Assembly: GCF_028769735.1 (NCBI RefSeq)
Contig: NC_088172.1
Location: 71,386,631-71,450,630 of the forward strand
Direction of reading: 5' to 3'
Source of the DNA: Zonotrichia leucophrys gambelii
Lineage: Eukaryota; Chordata; Aves; Passeriformes; Passerellidae
DNA length: 64,000 bases
Position numbers and translations under genes: made by a program. Positions 13,601 through 26,570 of this stretch are shown one piece after another. The notes below the pieces were generated by a model. It saw nothing but the letters and a program-made list of their open reading frames with translations, had not been told where the DNA came from and did not search any database. Numbering within the stretch: position 1 is the stretch's first letter; each line of letters starts with the position of its first letter.

Positions 13601-15828
13601 TCAATAGATATTACAATAGCAGGAAAACTATACTAATGTGAGTATGCACATTTCTTTTTTATTCCATCCTCTTGCTTGTTTTCAGAGGTTTTCAAACACA
13701 GAAGAAACTAATGAAACTTGTTGGTAATGCTGATTATACAACTTCCCCACTTACCATCTATAAACTCATTAAATTGCATTTGATTAAAACACATGCTTTA
13801 AAAAGGCATCTAATCCTAATTGGAAAGGATGAAGATAAGGAATTCAGCATCCTCCCAGGAGTTTGTGCCAACAGCTAGCCACCCTCACTACTGAGAACAG
13901 CTTGTCCCAGATCTTACAGATTTGAATCTTCTTGCTTTTAAGGCATTTTTTTAAATGAAGCAAAGAAATTGATCTAAGCCTATCACTGTAAGATATTTTC
14001 TCCATCTGTTACTGATATCAATTGTATCTCCTCTGCACTTGTTAGTATTTCAAAATACTGCAAAAAACCAGAACTGAATATTGAATTCAACTATCAGTTT
14101 CACTGAGAACCTTCCCCCCTCCTCTTCATCTTAAACTGACAAAAGTAATGGTAGGGATTTATTGCACACAAACACACACATGTACCAGTTTGTCATAGCA
14201 TTAAACATGAATCTAGAAGTTCTTGTTAGAATTAGTTTTCTAGGAATTTAGAGGTTGCAGAGGGCTTATTTGTAGTAGTTGTCCCTGAAAAAAAACCCAA
14301 AACATGCTAAAATGCATTTGAAAAACCCCTGAATTATAAAGCAATGCAAATTATGTTCTATGACTATTCTGTCTTCTCTACCAATGATACGCCACAAAAT
14401 ACAAATGTCCCACACTCATGAGCAGTTTCACAATTGCTCACAGATTGTTATTAAAAATATTGATCATTTTCAGGTTTATAACTAACTATTTCTTCTTTCT
14501 AAAATGGAGCATCATTAATAACTGCACCTGGAGGTTTGCTTGGAGCACTTTAAAATCATGTCATACAACATTAGTTTCTAAAATTTGATGGTAGCACTAA
14601 GTAACATAACGACAAATGTGATTTTCTAAAAAAAGTATTTCACTTTTCTGACCAGTTTTCTCAGGATTATTTTCTTTTTTTAAAGAGGAACTTATTGAAG
14701 ATAATTTTGATACTGACCGGGAATATATTAAAAATTATTTTTAAGGACATATATAAGACAAACATGAAAAATCTTAATTTTTTTCCAAGCCGCCCTTTAT
14801 GCTTCCCTCTGTAGCACCACCTCCCCTTCAAAAACGTCTATTCTTCTTCCAAATTACTCTGTATTCATAGGCTAATAAAGTATAGAAAAGCCTGAGAGGT
14901 AAAAAGGAATGTTGATCCAAAAGCAGCTTGGATCTGTGGAGTGAGCTACAGGGCACAATAAGGCAGTGATGCCCAGGGCAAAAGTGCTAAAGACAGTCCA
15001 AATTCACTGTTACCAATGAAAAATTAATCTGACTTCTACTTGGAAAGAGGACATGAATATGTCACCAAAAAAAGTGGGAAACTTAAACAGCTCCATCTCA
15101 CACCTGCTACACTATATAGATTGCAACATTTTAGTCAGCAGTATTTAAAAATAACATTCAGGCTGAAGAGAAGCAATTAGCACGGTGGTTTTTACCTTTG
15201 AGACAGCCTATTGGAAATTGGCTCTCTATTTCTTGCTCAAACTATTATAGTAAATCCTGAATTAAACATTGCATTGAGGTGTCTCACACAGGTAAATCAG
15301 ATTCAGAAATGATACTTTAGCAGAATGAAACAAATATGAAACAAAGAAAGATGAGTATTACTTTAGTGTACGTAAACAAAAAGTAGATAAGTTGCATTTA
15401 TATAATCTTACCCAAACAGTGAAAGAATTACTCTAAAGGCTAAGGAATCTGTGACTCTTCATGACAGAAATTCTTTTATTCCTATGGAAAAACTTAATTT
15501 TTATATATAATGTCCCATTATATGTACTATTATTTTTCAATCAGCATTTGTGTATTTAAAATATTGCTATGTGTAAATAACACAGCCCTTCTCCTGGAGA
15601 AATCTCTCTCTCTCTCCTTTTTCAATAACAATTGTAAAACAATGACTGTTTCAAACATTTGATACACATAACACTAAACAAGATCAAATATTGCCGGATA
15701 AATGCTAATTAATAAATACTGCAACAGCTTGTAATCTTTAATGGTCAGAAATCATTATGCAATCCTTCAAGAGTATTTTCTCCCTTACCAATAATAAAAT
15801 ACCATTTCTTCACAATTCACCACATACG

Positions 15829-15897
15829 CAGCATATACATACATATATATACACATATATACATATATACACAGCATATATATACAGCTCTATATAC
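15829..15897. repeat. TA/CA-rich microsatellite
   Basis: An irregular run of CATATA, TATACA and CACATATA units with several interruptions. It is low-complexity intronic sequence and likely length-variable. Confidence 0.8.
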
Positions 15898-16458
15898 AGA
15901 ACAGTCCTCAGATAAGAGTCACTCACATGAAAAATTTAAGGTTTTTAACTATTTTCTTGACATTTAGATTGGGAAGCAAAGAATTGCTTTGAAACAAATA
16001 TATTCCTACACTGTCTTATAATTTCTAAAATTGTACAAGTGTGTTAAAAATTACTATGAATTTGATTCTCAAAGCAAACCCCATAGTCTAAACAGCATGC
16101 CTTCACTTAGGAGTGCTGCCACAAGCAGCTGTGATGTTAACAAAATTTCACTTCTAGAAGGCCTCTAGTGTTTGCTACTGGCAAAAGACTATATTAAAGA
16201 CATGCACTTGCTAAAAGTATAATTCCCTGAGTCAGAGAGAAAAGTGCTTGAGAAACGAAAGCAGTGTGACAACTTCAAAATTACAGTTTCCCACATCAGT
16301 ATCTTCACCTAAACTTCCACTTCCTTCTTACTGAATGAAATTGAAGAACATTAATTCTCTTAGACCTTGACAACATAATAAGAAATAAGCAAATGCCCAG
16401 CATCCCCCAGAGAGACAAAACTCCCTCCTGCTGAGGTGCTAGGGCGAGTTTCACATAC

Positions 16459-16580
16459 CATTGACACATTCAAAGACATCGCAGCACTTGCCAGGCGTCC
16501 CGTCTCCGCGCGAGACGATCTGGGGCACAGAGCCCGCCTCGCACATGGGGAAGCCACAGAGACCAGTGAGACACTCGCAT
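16459..16580 (-). CDS. CRIM1: CRIM1 exon C: second half of 12-Cys module 2, with RGD
   Basis: This 122-nt exon enters in phase 2 (the A completing an AG|A arginine codon from exon B) and leaves in phase 1. It encodes CECLTGLCGFPMCEAGS followed by VSRGDGTPGKCCDVFECVN. It contains seven cysteines and an RGD tripeptide at 16502-16510; human CRIM1 also carries RGD here, about residues 314-316 from memory. RGD is an integrin-recognition motif, though use in CRIM1 is not shown by sequence. The acceptor is TTGGTTTCAG ending at 16581 and the donor G|GTATGT is strong. The exon is more GC-rich than its flanks and contains several CpGs. It forms one domain only when joined to exon B; alone it is not a multiple of three. 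Confidence 0.97.
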
Positions 16581-18060
16581 CTGAAACCAAAGAACAGCAA
16601 GGAAACACCTGTAAATAAAGGAAGCCACGTACAAGGTGAAGGAATAAGCAAGAGAAAAACAAAGTCAGAGCACAAGGTAGAGCCTTTGCCATGTTCATGT
16701 CTTAGGATTCTCTTTTATTAACTCAACAACCAAGATATTTTATCAACTTGAGGGGTTCTTTTTAACTATCCAAACTCTGTTGGCTGTCAAGCAAACAAAA
16801 AGGTGGCAGTGTGCAACACTAATGGTAGTCTTCTGCTCTGTGTAAAACTTTGAAACTGTAATAACTGTGTTCTCCAGACTTGCAAAATAAGGCTTCTCCT
16901 CCAATTCTGTCTTGAATAACCAAAATTGATGAAATGCTAATAACAGAAATTGCATTCACTCATCAGAAGGGTGTTCTCTCATTAAGAAACCAAATTATAT
17001 CCAGTGTAATCTTGGGAAAAATTAAAGAGAAAGGAAGACTGGAATCACTAAATCTAAGCTGAAGGAAAATAATTGGAAGTTCTCCTTTGGTGTTGATGGT
17101 GGTGCAGTTTGCAGAAGGTGAAACCAATTACATGTGACGCCAAATAATGTGGGAAGCTAGGTATATTAAACACTGTGGTTAGTTTTGGATCATTCTAAAA
17201 GGACTGCTTTCTCCATGTAAGTAGTATTTATTTGCTTGTTTAAGAAAACAGCCTAATGAACTGGGAGATATAAAATGTAGAGAAACAATAGTCATGTTTG
17301 CTTCCAGATTCTTTGCTTTATGATTAACATAACAGTTTAAAAGTCAAACACTTAAGAATTTTGATAAGTTGACATTTAACAGAGTTCTTGCCCTGAACAA
17401 CGAGCACATTTTAGGGATAAGCAGCAATGATTCCGGCTTATATAATTATGCTTAAGATTCCTGCTTAAGAAATAGAAGATCCAGCAATTATGAGTTAAAG
17501 AACTAAAAACTCTACTTGTTAATAAACATTTCAAATATTTTAAGTATCCCAAGTATCCCAATATTTTAAGTAACCCCCACATTAAACAACAAGAAGCGGC
17601 ATCAGCCCTTACTGCATTTCTTATTCTTTATGCTGAAAAAGCAAGAAGTTTGGTGGTTCTGTGCCATGCATGTCTCCTTAACTGCCCAACAGCAATTTCA
17701 TCTCAGATCAGCATCCAATGAATGAGGAAGAACCACCTCGCAACAGAGAGGTTTTTAATATCTCTCCCTTTAACCTCATCAGTGTTAGATAAAATTGTTA
17801 TCTCCTCCAGTGTAAGGTACTACTCAAAATGAAATTTGCAAGAAATACAAGTGAAGTCAAGGAATCTCACAGAACCTTTATTAAATTATTTGAAAAGGAT
17901 TTTTAAAATACTGCATTACAGAAACATGTTACTGTAAAGAGGTACAGTCAATTTCACACGTAATGCTAAATACATCAAGATAACTTTATGTGCACATATA
18001 TGCTACGGTATAGCAACAGCTTTAAAGCAGGCATTTGAAGGTTTGGTGTTCTTTTTCTTT

Positions 18061-18141
18061 TTGTTGGTTTGCTTTGCTTGTTTTTTTTTTTGTTTTGTTG
18101 GCTTTTTTTTTTTTTGTTTTGTTGGCTTTTTGTTTGTTTTT
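18061..18141. repeat. T-rich low-complexity tract with repeated GTTTTGTTGGC ends
   Basis: Two successive units of a long T run followed by GTTTTGTTGGC (about 18081-18102 and 18103-18126), flanked by similar TTTGTTTG sequence. It is simple-sequence expansion; open frames rich in K, Q and N on the opposite strand are its artefact. Confidence 0.8.
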
Positions 18142-18570
18142 TTAATACTATGCTTCCCATGAGAGTAAAGGACAATGGAGTAAGCAAAAAAGTAAGAGTA
18201 CAAAAATCAAAGTTTTATTTATCACATCTTTGCTTGTGATATTTTCTTCTCAACTTATTTGTAAATACAAAGACAGAGGGAACCTAATTATTTTCTTTAC
18301 CATGTGTTGTTTGCCATCAGAGATGTAGAAGGAAAAAAATGCATTCTGGCTTCTACTCATGTGATCAAAAAATCCAAAGGATTTGTGACAGCAGTTTCCC
18401 TTTAAGATGACTGTAAATAATTTTACAGAATTACTAATATCTCTCACTTTTGCTGTCCCAATAGTACGGGAAGATGATGGGGGGTGGGGGGAAGAAAAAA
18501 TATGACCTCTAGTAATCAATGAAAAAGAAAAATTAGCACTGTCAGGTTAATGGAATTTGTACCTTAACCC

Positions 18571-18624
18571 AATGTCCTGGTTTTGCATGGGTTGTGGGTA
18601 CCTCCCATGCAAAATCAGGACATT
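18571..18624. repeat. Hairpin with LTR-terminus-like arms
   Basis: Arms of 21 nt at 18571-18591 and 18604-18624 pair at 20 of 21 positions; the remaining pair is G/T on the plus strand. The loop is 12 nt. The inner segment 18573-18622 begins TGTCCTGGTTTTGCATGGG and ends AGGACA. TGTCCTGGTTT is a start familiar to me from avian endogenous-retrovirus LTRs, so this may be two LTR-like ends brought head to head. That origin is inference. No target-site duplication is visible. Confidence 0.75.
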
Positions 18625-20440
18625 CCACATAGCAGACTGTTTTGAAAGATGTTTTTGCTTTCTGAGAAGAATGAAACCCAGAAATAGCTACCTACATGTT
18701 ACAAATGAAAGAGAGAAAAAAAATCTTTTAAAACATATATGACAGAAAAAAGTGCAGGCACAATCTGTAACTGGTATTAAAAGCCCCAAAAAAATTGAAG
18801 TTTCACTTCAATAGCCCTGTACTAAACATCCTGATGAGGATTCTCATTTTCCTCTGGGAAAATAGGTAAATCAAACTTCCTGAAAATTTAGAGAAAATAG
18901 AACACATTCAGATAATAGTTGTGGATCTTGATTTTCCAAGTTTCATGAGCTGAAATCACCACTCTTAGTTCTACTGCCTTCACAACAAGCTTTCTCAGAA
19001 GTATCATCTTTGTTTTTGTCTCATATTCCTTCTAACTCATAGAACTGCGATATTAAATGATTAGATTAATAACTTGTACTTTCCCGCTCATTTTTCCCAG
19101 TCAACTCAAGCTCAAAAAAAACCCAAATAAGAACCAAAACACAAAACTAAACCACAACAAACTATGAATCACCACTTGAAATAACTTAAGATCGGACAAT
19201 CTTCCATAAAAAGGGATGAAAGAGATATTTAAAAGATTGGTGGGAGCCAACATTTTTTTCTCCAGAAAAGACTCCCTCTGATTTAGAGTAATGAAAGTTT
19301 CACATATGCACAGTGCAAGCAAACAAAACCTCAACACTCCAAAATTTTATAAATTGACCTCCCGTTTGGTTAAAACATAATCCATGCATAAGAGAATGTC
19401 AAAGTAGAAAATTATCTCAGATGGGACTTTAAATAGTCTTCATTCTTTTCAGCCAGCTCTGCTAGGAAAACCTTTGACCATTGTCCAGGCTATTAGCATG
19501 GAAAACATTGTTTTGGAGACAGAAGTCTGTCAGAAAGAAACCCAAGGAACTCTGGTAGCTGAGCATGGCTGTCATGCTGCCAAAACAACATCTGGAAATC
19601 TGGAATTAGCGATCCCATTCTCAGCAAGAGAGCAAGATGAGCTTTATAGAACTAGATTTTTGTGAAGTGCCTTTTGGAGTGGAAGGATGGATGGAGCAGC
19701 CCAGGTCTGTGCTCTGCCACAGGCAGCTATCCACCTGTGTATATCTTACCCTTGGTAATGGAACATCAGGTTTGAGGAAGTTGAGCAGGTCAGTTTGAGT
19801 TAAGCCTGTTGACAGTGGCCATGGTCCCTCTCAGGCTGATTTCTCTAAAATTCAGCTGTTCAGACTGCTCAGTAAGGCACCAGGCTGGTCCTGAGCTGCT
19901 GCCCCTACAACTGCAGCATCCCCAAGGAAAGCATTCCCAGCAGAAGTTGCTACAAGGAAAACTGCCCCGAGAGAAGCCAGCCCTGTGGGGCACCTTCTCC
20001 CTGCACAGGGCCTGCAGTGACAGCACTGCAACTTCAGATGGCATCGTGCCACCCGAGAGCTCCAGCACTAAAGGGAGGGCAGTACCTGAGGTACCAGGAG
20101 GCTGGCACCCAGTATGTGCCCCTGACACGCCTTATTAGCAAAGGCTGCAAGGAAACAAGCCTCTTGGCATGTTATTACCATAACAGCACTCAAGTCAAGC
20201 CAAGAACATGTCCTTTTAACAAGGAAGAACAGTCCTGTACCAGGGTACAACATTACCTTACAAGAGGACCCAGAAAGACATAAGAAGAGTCAAACAGCAA
20301 AGCAAGAGTCTTTATGGCACCTGAAAGGGTGGTGGCATGGCCTGGAAGGAACCAGGAATCCTGAGGAAGAGGTTTGCTATACTAAAATTTTGCAAATATA
20401 AAATCAACCTGACTGATAAACAGAATTATCTCCAGTTCTT

Positions 20441-20535
20441 CAGGCTAAAAAAACAAACAAAAAAACCAAAACACCCCAACCCAACACCAAAAAATCACCA
20501 CCTCAAGAAAAACCCACCCAACAACAGTAATCCTA
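20441..20535. repeat. A/C-rich low-complexity tract
   Basis: Runs of AAAAC, CCAAAAC, CCCAACCC and related units. It is partly complementary to the G/T-rich tract at 20693-20776, giving a possible imperfect long-range stem. Lysine, asparagine and proline-rich open frames here are composition artefacts. Confidence 0.75.
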
Positions 20536-20692
20536 TAAATTTCAAAAACTGAGCAAGGCAAACTTCAGTATGTAAAGAAGCAGAAATGAGATGATGTACA
20601 TCAACCAATGCTTTATAGATTGAGGAAGGTGACTCTTTCAGTAATACAAATGGCCTGATTTTTAAAATCAGTTTTTAAATTTCTTCAGAAGA

Positions 20693-20776
20693 TAAGTAAG
20701 TTTAGTTTAGTTTATGTTTGAGGTGTGTTGGTGGTGGGGTTGTTTTGGTTTGATTTTTGTTGTTTGGGGTTTTTTT
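20693..20776. repeat. G/T-rich low-complexity tract
   Basis: Successive TTTAG, GGTGTGTTGGTGGTGGGG and TTTTGGTTTG units. The portion at 20722-20750 is an approximate reverse complement of 20464-20488, about 230 bp away. Confidence 0.7.
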
Positions 20777-23116
20777 AATAACTCTTTTCTTTATGTCCCC
20801 AAAAGTGCAAAAAGGAAAAGGTAGAAGATAAAAAAAAAATTCAAATTGAATACTTGTAAATGACAACTTTTACTTCAAATCCAATTATCTTGGTTCATTT
20901 ACTTCTGTTATTAAACAGATTTAAAGAGAGAAGGGCTTGCTTAGCCTCAGAAAAGCTGTTTTGATGGTAGGATCAAAAGAGTTCTCCAGGCACAAGGCAT
21001 AATGTCTATGAAAATAAGAACAGGCACCCTGGAAAAAAAGATTTAGTATCAGTGAATGGGAGGGTTGAAGCAGGGGTGTATTGACAAGAGGCATATTTAT
21101 TTTGAGGATCAAAACAAAATTAAAGTCTAAAGCATTGAGACTAGAGAAAAGCATTCCTGAAACATACATCACATTCCTGTGGAGATTTTATCACAGACCT
21201 TTTTCTTTGCCCCCTTGCAGCAATCTAGTGCAATTTACATTAACATTATTAACACTTCTATTAGTAGATAAAGCTTGCACAGATGTGTTAATGATATAAG
21301 CACTTAAGGATACAGTGAAATTAGGAATTTTCAGAAGAGCATTATCAAAGCTTGACAGTGGCAAAGGAAAGTTTAACTGCAAGACTCTGGCTACCATCAA
21401 GCACATGATATAACATGATATAAGTAATGATGATGCAGCAAAATTAAATACTGACATAGCAATCTCATGAAATAATTGAAGAATTATTTCCATGTTATTC
21501 ACACCTGAATCCACAAGGTGAGTTAAGCAGACAGGACAAAGCCACAGCCTGCACTGCAGGCAAAGCCAAAGCCATTGGGACACCACCATACATGAATTTC
21601 AACTAGAATTTTCCTAAGTCAGACAGACTGGAGAGTTTTTGTTCACAAATTCAGTATCACTATTTAATGAATTTTTGGTTATAAAGATAGTATTCAGAAA
21701 ATCAGTAATGAAAATATTATATTTTCATGGAAATCTTTCAGTGTTTTATTTCAAAGATCAATAATAAATCTAAATAGAGATGACAAATTGTGGAAGCTGA
21801 ATATAACACTTACTATGAGACTGTTTGCTAATGCTCAGAAGTTTTACATCACTGCTATATAAACAGACTCATATGGAAGTTCTTCCTATTTTAATTTTTC
21901 AGGGGGTTTACTTATTGAGAAATCAAAGTTAGTGTGCTCCCAAGCAAGAATTCCTTTTAAAAATCCAGATATTGTTAGAGACACCCAACAAAACAGTGAC
22001 TTTTTCCATGAGTATAGTAAGCTCTACACACAGGGGGCTTTTAAATAGTACAAAAGTCAACTATCTAGCTTTTAATTAAAGATACCATGAAAGGGAACAT
22101 TTTTTGTGCATCTTTTGCATATTATTAGCATTAGGAGATAGCAAACAGATGCTAAGCAAGGGAAGTTGTCATAAAAATCAGCATTCACATCAAGTAGATT
22201 CCAAAGCGGATCAGGATCTAAAGAGTTCATCTGACTGAAAAACTTCCTTTCATCCTTTGACCAATATAAATCAACTCCTCTGTTTCCCTGAGGGCCGAGA
22301 CAGAAGAAGAGGATAGACACAAAAGCGTGATGCCAGAGATGCAGCAGGCATACAACCAGTGACCAAACACACTTACTTTTCAAATGCCCTGATTTTTTCA
22401 AGTACACAAATATATGTATTGAATTCATCAGCAGAGGAAATAAAATACAACACAAACTAGTTCAACCCTGTATTTTTCTCACATTTTGCCATAGCAGCAG
22501 GTGCTTTTTTCTGTTGAGGGAATCTATGGTTTTTACCACTGTGTACCTCAGCTACTCTTTTTTTAAGTTTATCAGCTTCACCCTTCAAATCTAAAAATAA
22601 GGTACTACTTAAGATTTCAGTTTTATGATACTATGAAAAGCTATTTCTTGTGTTATTCAACTACTGTTTAATGAGGAATTATAAATATCTCATCCTCTTA
22701 CAAATAAAACACAATTCCTGAGGACTTCTGGTCAAAAATCACTTACAGATGATAGTTTTATAAATAATTCATAAACTTCCATATTCCTGTTAACTCCAAA
22801 CTTTCTTACTCCTGAATGACATATCTCTCTACAACTAAGCCATCAGAGATGGCTTTGCCATAAGCAAACAAAAAAACACCTGAAAACCAACAAAAAGGAA
22901 AAAATCCCAGAAACCTCTCCAAAATTCATTACTGTCTAACTTATTTGACTATTTAATTTCATGACCACTTTCTCCTTTTTGCAAGAAAAAAAACCCAACC
23001 CCTAATAATTATTTCATGCTTAGTTTTTCCATGCCATTCATGCTATTAAATACCTTTCTCAAATCCCTGAAGGCAATTCTGTACAAGTTTAGGGAAGGTA
23101 AAAAAAAAAGTTTGTG

Positions 23117-23235
23117 TTAGAAAGGAACCTTTAAAGGTTGTCTAGTCGAGTCCCACCCTGGCAATGATCAGGGACATCTTCAACTACATCACGTTGCTCA
23201 GAGCCCCATTCAACCTGACCTTGAATAAAAATGAA
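23117..23235 (-). mobile_element. CR1 LINE fragment, 3' region
   Basis: On the plus strand this reads as the complement of the CR1 3' region: AAGGAACCTTTAAAGGTTGT, then a 'gtcccaccctggcaatgatcaggg'-like segment and GCTCAGAGCCCCATTCAACC before TGACCTTGAA. The element is therefore in minus orientation, the same as CRIM1. It is short, diverged and carries no reverse-transcriptase coding sequence. Confidence 0.85.
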
Positions 23236-24275
23236 GACCAAAATTTGCTCTAAAATCTAAGTGGTTTTGAGACCAAACAACTCTACTCAATTAATGAGAC
23301 CCTTTCCATGTAGTAGAAACCATACATGCAAGAACTGCAATGCTTTGTAGAAACCAGACTGAAATTCACCAATGACATTTCAAAGAACAGCAGCACGAAA
23401 CCACTTTTCATTTTAAAATGATCCACAACATTCAGTTCCACTTCTTAGTTATTCAATCATTTGAGAAGGAAGAAAGAAGGAGAATTTGTGGCTGCTGAAT
23501 TCTGACATGACATGTCCCACTATTTTCTAAAGGAAACACAACTTCACACTTTTCATACAACCTCTGTAATGTTGATATTATCATCTGCTCCAAGTGCCAT
23601 TGGAAACTGCTGGGGAATTCTCATATCTACTTCACTTTTAAAATGCAAGCATCCAAATTATAACTCCATTACATTATTATGTACATGGGCCTCCCTAGAC
23701 ATCTGTGCACTTGCGAGACTGAAGACAACAGTCAGACATTATTGATCCCTGTGATACAAACAGAAATTTGCCTGTTCAAGTCAGAAATTAGTCTCAACTA
23801 AATCACTTATTCAATTTCCAAACAAGCTAATGGCTGATTAAGTAGAATAAATGACAGAAAACACAGCAGGAAGTCTCAGGAGAAAGAGGAAAAACAATAC
23901 TCCGTGTGATCAAGGTACACACTAATTGTTAGGCCAACAAGTGCAAACAAAAATTGAAACAGAGAGACACATCTACCAGCTTATTATAAGCTGAAAGAGT
24001 TCAAACACCAACTTGCTTATAAAGAATGGAAACAAACCAAATTCTACAGACACTACAACCTCATTCTAATTTCAAGCATAAAACACCACCTAAAAGTAGA
24101 TACAATTAGGAGTCACTTTAATTTATCTGGTTTAAAATTTCTTTCCAAGTTTCACAGTGGAGGCGTAAATAACCATTAACTCAGCACATAGTCAAATTAG
24201 AGTACTACAGATATTTTTCCATAAAAAGGAAACTGCTTGCATAGCTATCACTGATACTTCCTCCCCCAGCATAAA

Positions 24276-24291
24276 TTTTTTTTTTTTTTTT
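24276..24291. repeat. T16 homopolymer
   Basis: An uninterrupted run of 16 T on the plus strand, A on the transcript strand. No retrocopy or retroposon is recognisable beside it. Confidence 0.8.
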
Positions 24292-26336
24292 GCTCTTGGG
24301 AAATGTGCTTCTTCCTTAAGTATCATTGCCTTTCAGGTTTTCCAATTCAACATTTCCTAGAAGCTGGTGGAAGACCACAGAGGTGTATTTTTAACAGATA
24401 ATACAGGCACAAAACGCTGATCTTTTAAAAGATGCAAGCAGGGACTTCTGTATTTACAATGTCTTATAGTTTCTTCTGCAAAAGATTTACAGGCCATTTC
24501 TTCTGCAAACATTCTCATGTTTCCTCTCCTTGTCTGAGGTCTCTGACACTCAGGAGTCAGTCATCGGGCTCCAGAAATGCCTTGTTGTTTCAAGAGCTTC
24601 TGTTCAAGTTTTATATTGAGATGGCTTTAAAGAAACAACCAACCAACCAACATATCATCTTTTCCTCATTTCTGTACTTCAGGAAAATATGGTTGCTGGC
24701 CAAAACAACCCACACGGTGAGGCTCAACGCCAAGGCAGCAATAACTACCATCACACTGAGAACACATGGGAATTCCTGAGGCAGCTGTAGTAGGGAAGAA
24801 GGGGAATGCTTGAACTCTGAGTTCAGCAATTCATTACCTCTCCTGGAAGACATCAGGAGAAGACAGACACGAAACATGGGTCACCTAGAAAGGTTACACA
24901 ACATCCCTGTTATCCTTGCATTTTGTGGATATTCCGTAAAGTGAAGTCTGTAAAAGCAGGACTGAATATCTCAGCAGAGCTGAATGAAGCAAAATGGTTT
25001 TCCTGGGAAAAATATTCACCATTTCCTAACTTCTGAGGATTTTAAAGACTAGAATAAAAATGCCTAAACACCTCTTTTCAGATATTATGAATCTTCCAAA
25101 AGATTACAGTGTTCTATTCATCAATGATTAAACAAAAGCCTACTGCCTGAATGGAACATGGGATGGGTTCAGCTGTCAACAGTGTAAAGCTTTCCTTTAA
25201 TATAAACCTGCCTCTTCAATAAGGAGCAGAGTCTCCAACTCAACACCAAGCATTGCACTGCCACAGACACACTTGAGATGGCAAAGTGGCCTGCTGGAGC
25301 TGAAGTGTGGGAGAAACAACCAGAGCAAGTTGGCCAGGATTAGAAACCAGAGTTTCTGAGAAGATGATGACAGAACTGAAGGCATAAAAAAGCTTCTGCA
25401 GAGTCCTTGAAACAGACCTTTGATCCAGATGCCCAGGTTACTCAGGAGCCAATCCCTGAACAGAAGTCTCAGGAAGATACAGGTCTTGGATCCATGATTG
25501 GTCTTACCAGTTCCAGATGAACCTTCCTCTAGCAAAAACTAGGATCCACAACCACTTTCTCTTGGATACCAATTCTTAAGGATGAGATGGGTGGAGGAGA
25601 ATGAGGGAAATTCTAGCTCAAATACAAGGGAGATCTCTGTATCAGCAAAAGTTGCTTAAGAGAGGTTACTAGTACAGGGGAAAATGAGGAAAAAGTTACA
25701 CTTGCTGGAAAATCATGACTGTCCTCTGAAGAAAGCTGAAGGGATCCAAGTGGTGAATGCTGTATGGAACACCAAAACATTTTCATGAAATGAAGGTCTT
25801 CCAAAGACAGGAAGACCTAAGAAAATCTAGACAAATGTGAGACTCACAAGGAACGACATAGAGAAGATCTGAAACAACCAAAAAGCTAAGAGGAATGAAC
25901 AGAACAGGTGCACAATAGCCTTTCTACTAAATGGGATAGCCGCAAAGTTAATCAGGGACTCAGAGGCCACCTCTACAGGTTCTGTCAGAATAAAAACATT
26001 ATTCTGTTTTAACAACTACCTGCGTATGGGTGCTCTCAAATACAATGGAAATATATTTGATAATAGCTTAAAAGGGGACTTGCAACAGTAAATTTCCCAG
26101 TTATGATTCTGATGGCTGCCACAGAATGAGAAGAAAAGAACTGTACTGATTTTTGTGTCGCAGGCACTAGGTTGCCTAGACACTGTTGTAACATGAAATA
26201 CACAACACTGGCAAATGCTGTGACAGGTTGTGGACACAATATATGATACAATAACATGTCCAAGTGCCATAAAAGCAGATAAAGTACAGTAAGAGCAATT
26301 TCTCATGGGACAAAGTCATCTAGGAGGATAAAAGAT

Positions 26337-26570
26337 CATGGAATCATAGAACAGCGGCCATGTGTGGGGAGAACTTCAACTAGACCAGGTTGGTCAAAGC
26401 CAGATGGCCTTGAACACTTCCCGGGACGAGGCATCTACTTGTTCTCTGGGAAACTTGTTCCAGTGTTTTACCACCCTGATAGTGAAAAATTTCTTCCTAA
26501 TAACTAACTTGAATCTACCCTATTTCAGTTTAAAACCATTATCCCTTGCCCTATCACTACACTAATCCTA
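26337..26570 (-). mobile_element. CR1 LINE fragment, 3' region
   Basis: The plus strand begins ATGGAATCATAGAAC, the complement of the CR1 3'-terminal octamer region (ATTCTATG-like). It continues with the CR1 landmarks ACTAGACCAGGTTGGTCAAA, GGCCTTGAACACTTCCCGGG, CTTGTTCCAGTGTTTTACCA and TTCTTCCTAATAACTAACTT, ending near CCTTGCCCTATCACTACA. The element is in minus orientation with its 3' end near 26337. It is 5'-truncated, as most CR1 copies are. The open frame at 26362-26565 is antisense CR1. Confidence 0.93.

Larger units (their letters stand above)
3729..16458 (-). other. CRIM1: CRIM1 intron between exons C and D
   Basis: A 12.7-kb phase-1 intron with donor G|GTATGT at 16458 and acceptor CTTTCAG at 3729. 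It is AT-rich and contains no credible exon. Items listed separately are a diverged direct duplication (3755-3873 and 4732-4841), a 21-bp-arm hairpin (10531-10578), a small tandem duplication (10628-10669) and a TA/CA microsatellite (15829-15897). A somewhat more GC-rich stretch at 8630-8930 has a 97-codon open frame without recognisable similarity. I saw no CR1 or LTR sequence here. Confidence 0.92.

Noticed and set aside
16360..16721. Other-frame open frames across exon C (112, 86 and 60 codons)
   Set aside because: They are shadows of the CRIM1 exon, which is GC-richer and so lacks stops in several frames.
25190..26010. Possible transposon or retroviral internal remnant
   Set aside because: The stretch looks complex and holds several minus-strand open frames, but I could not match it to any family, so no element was called.
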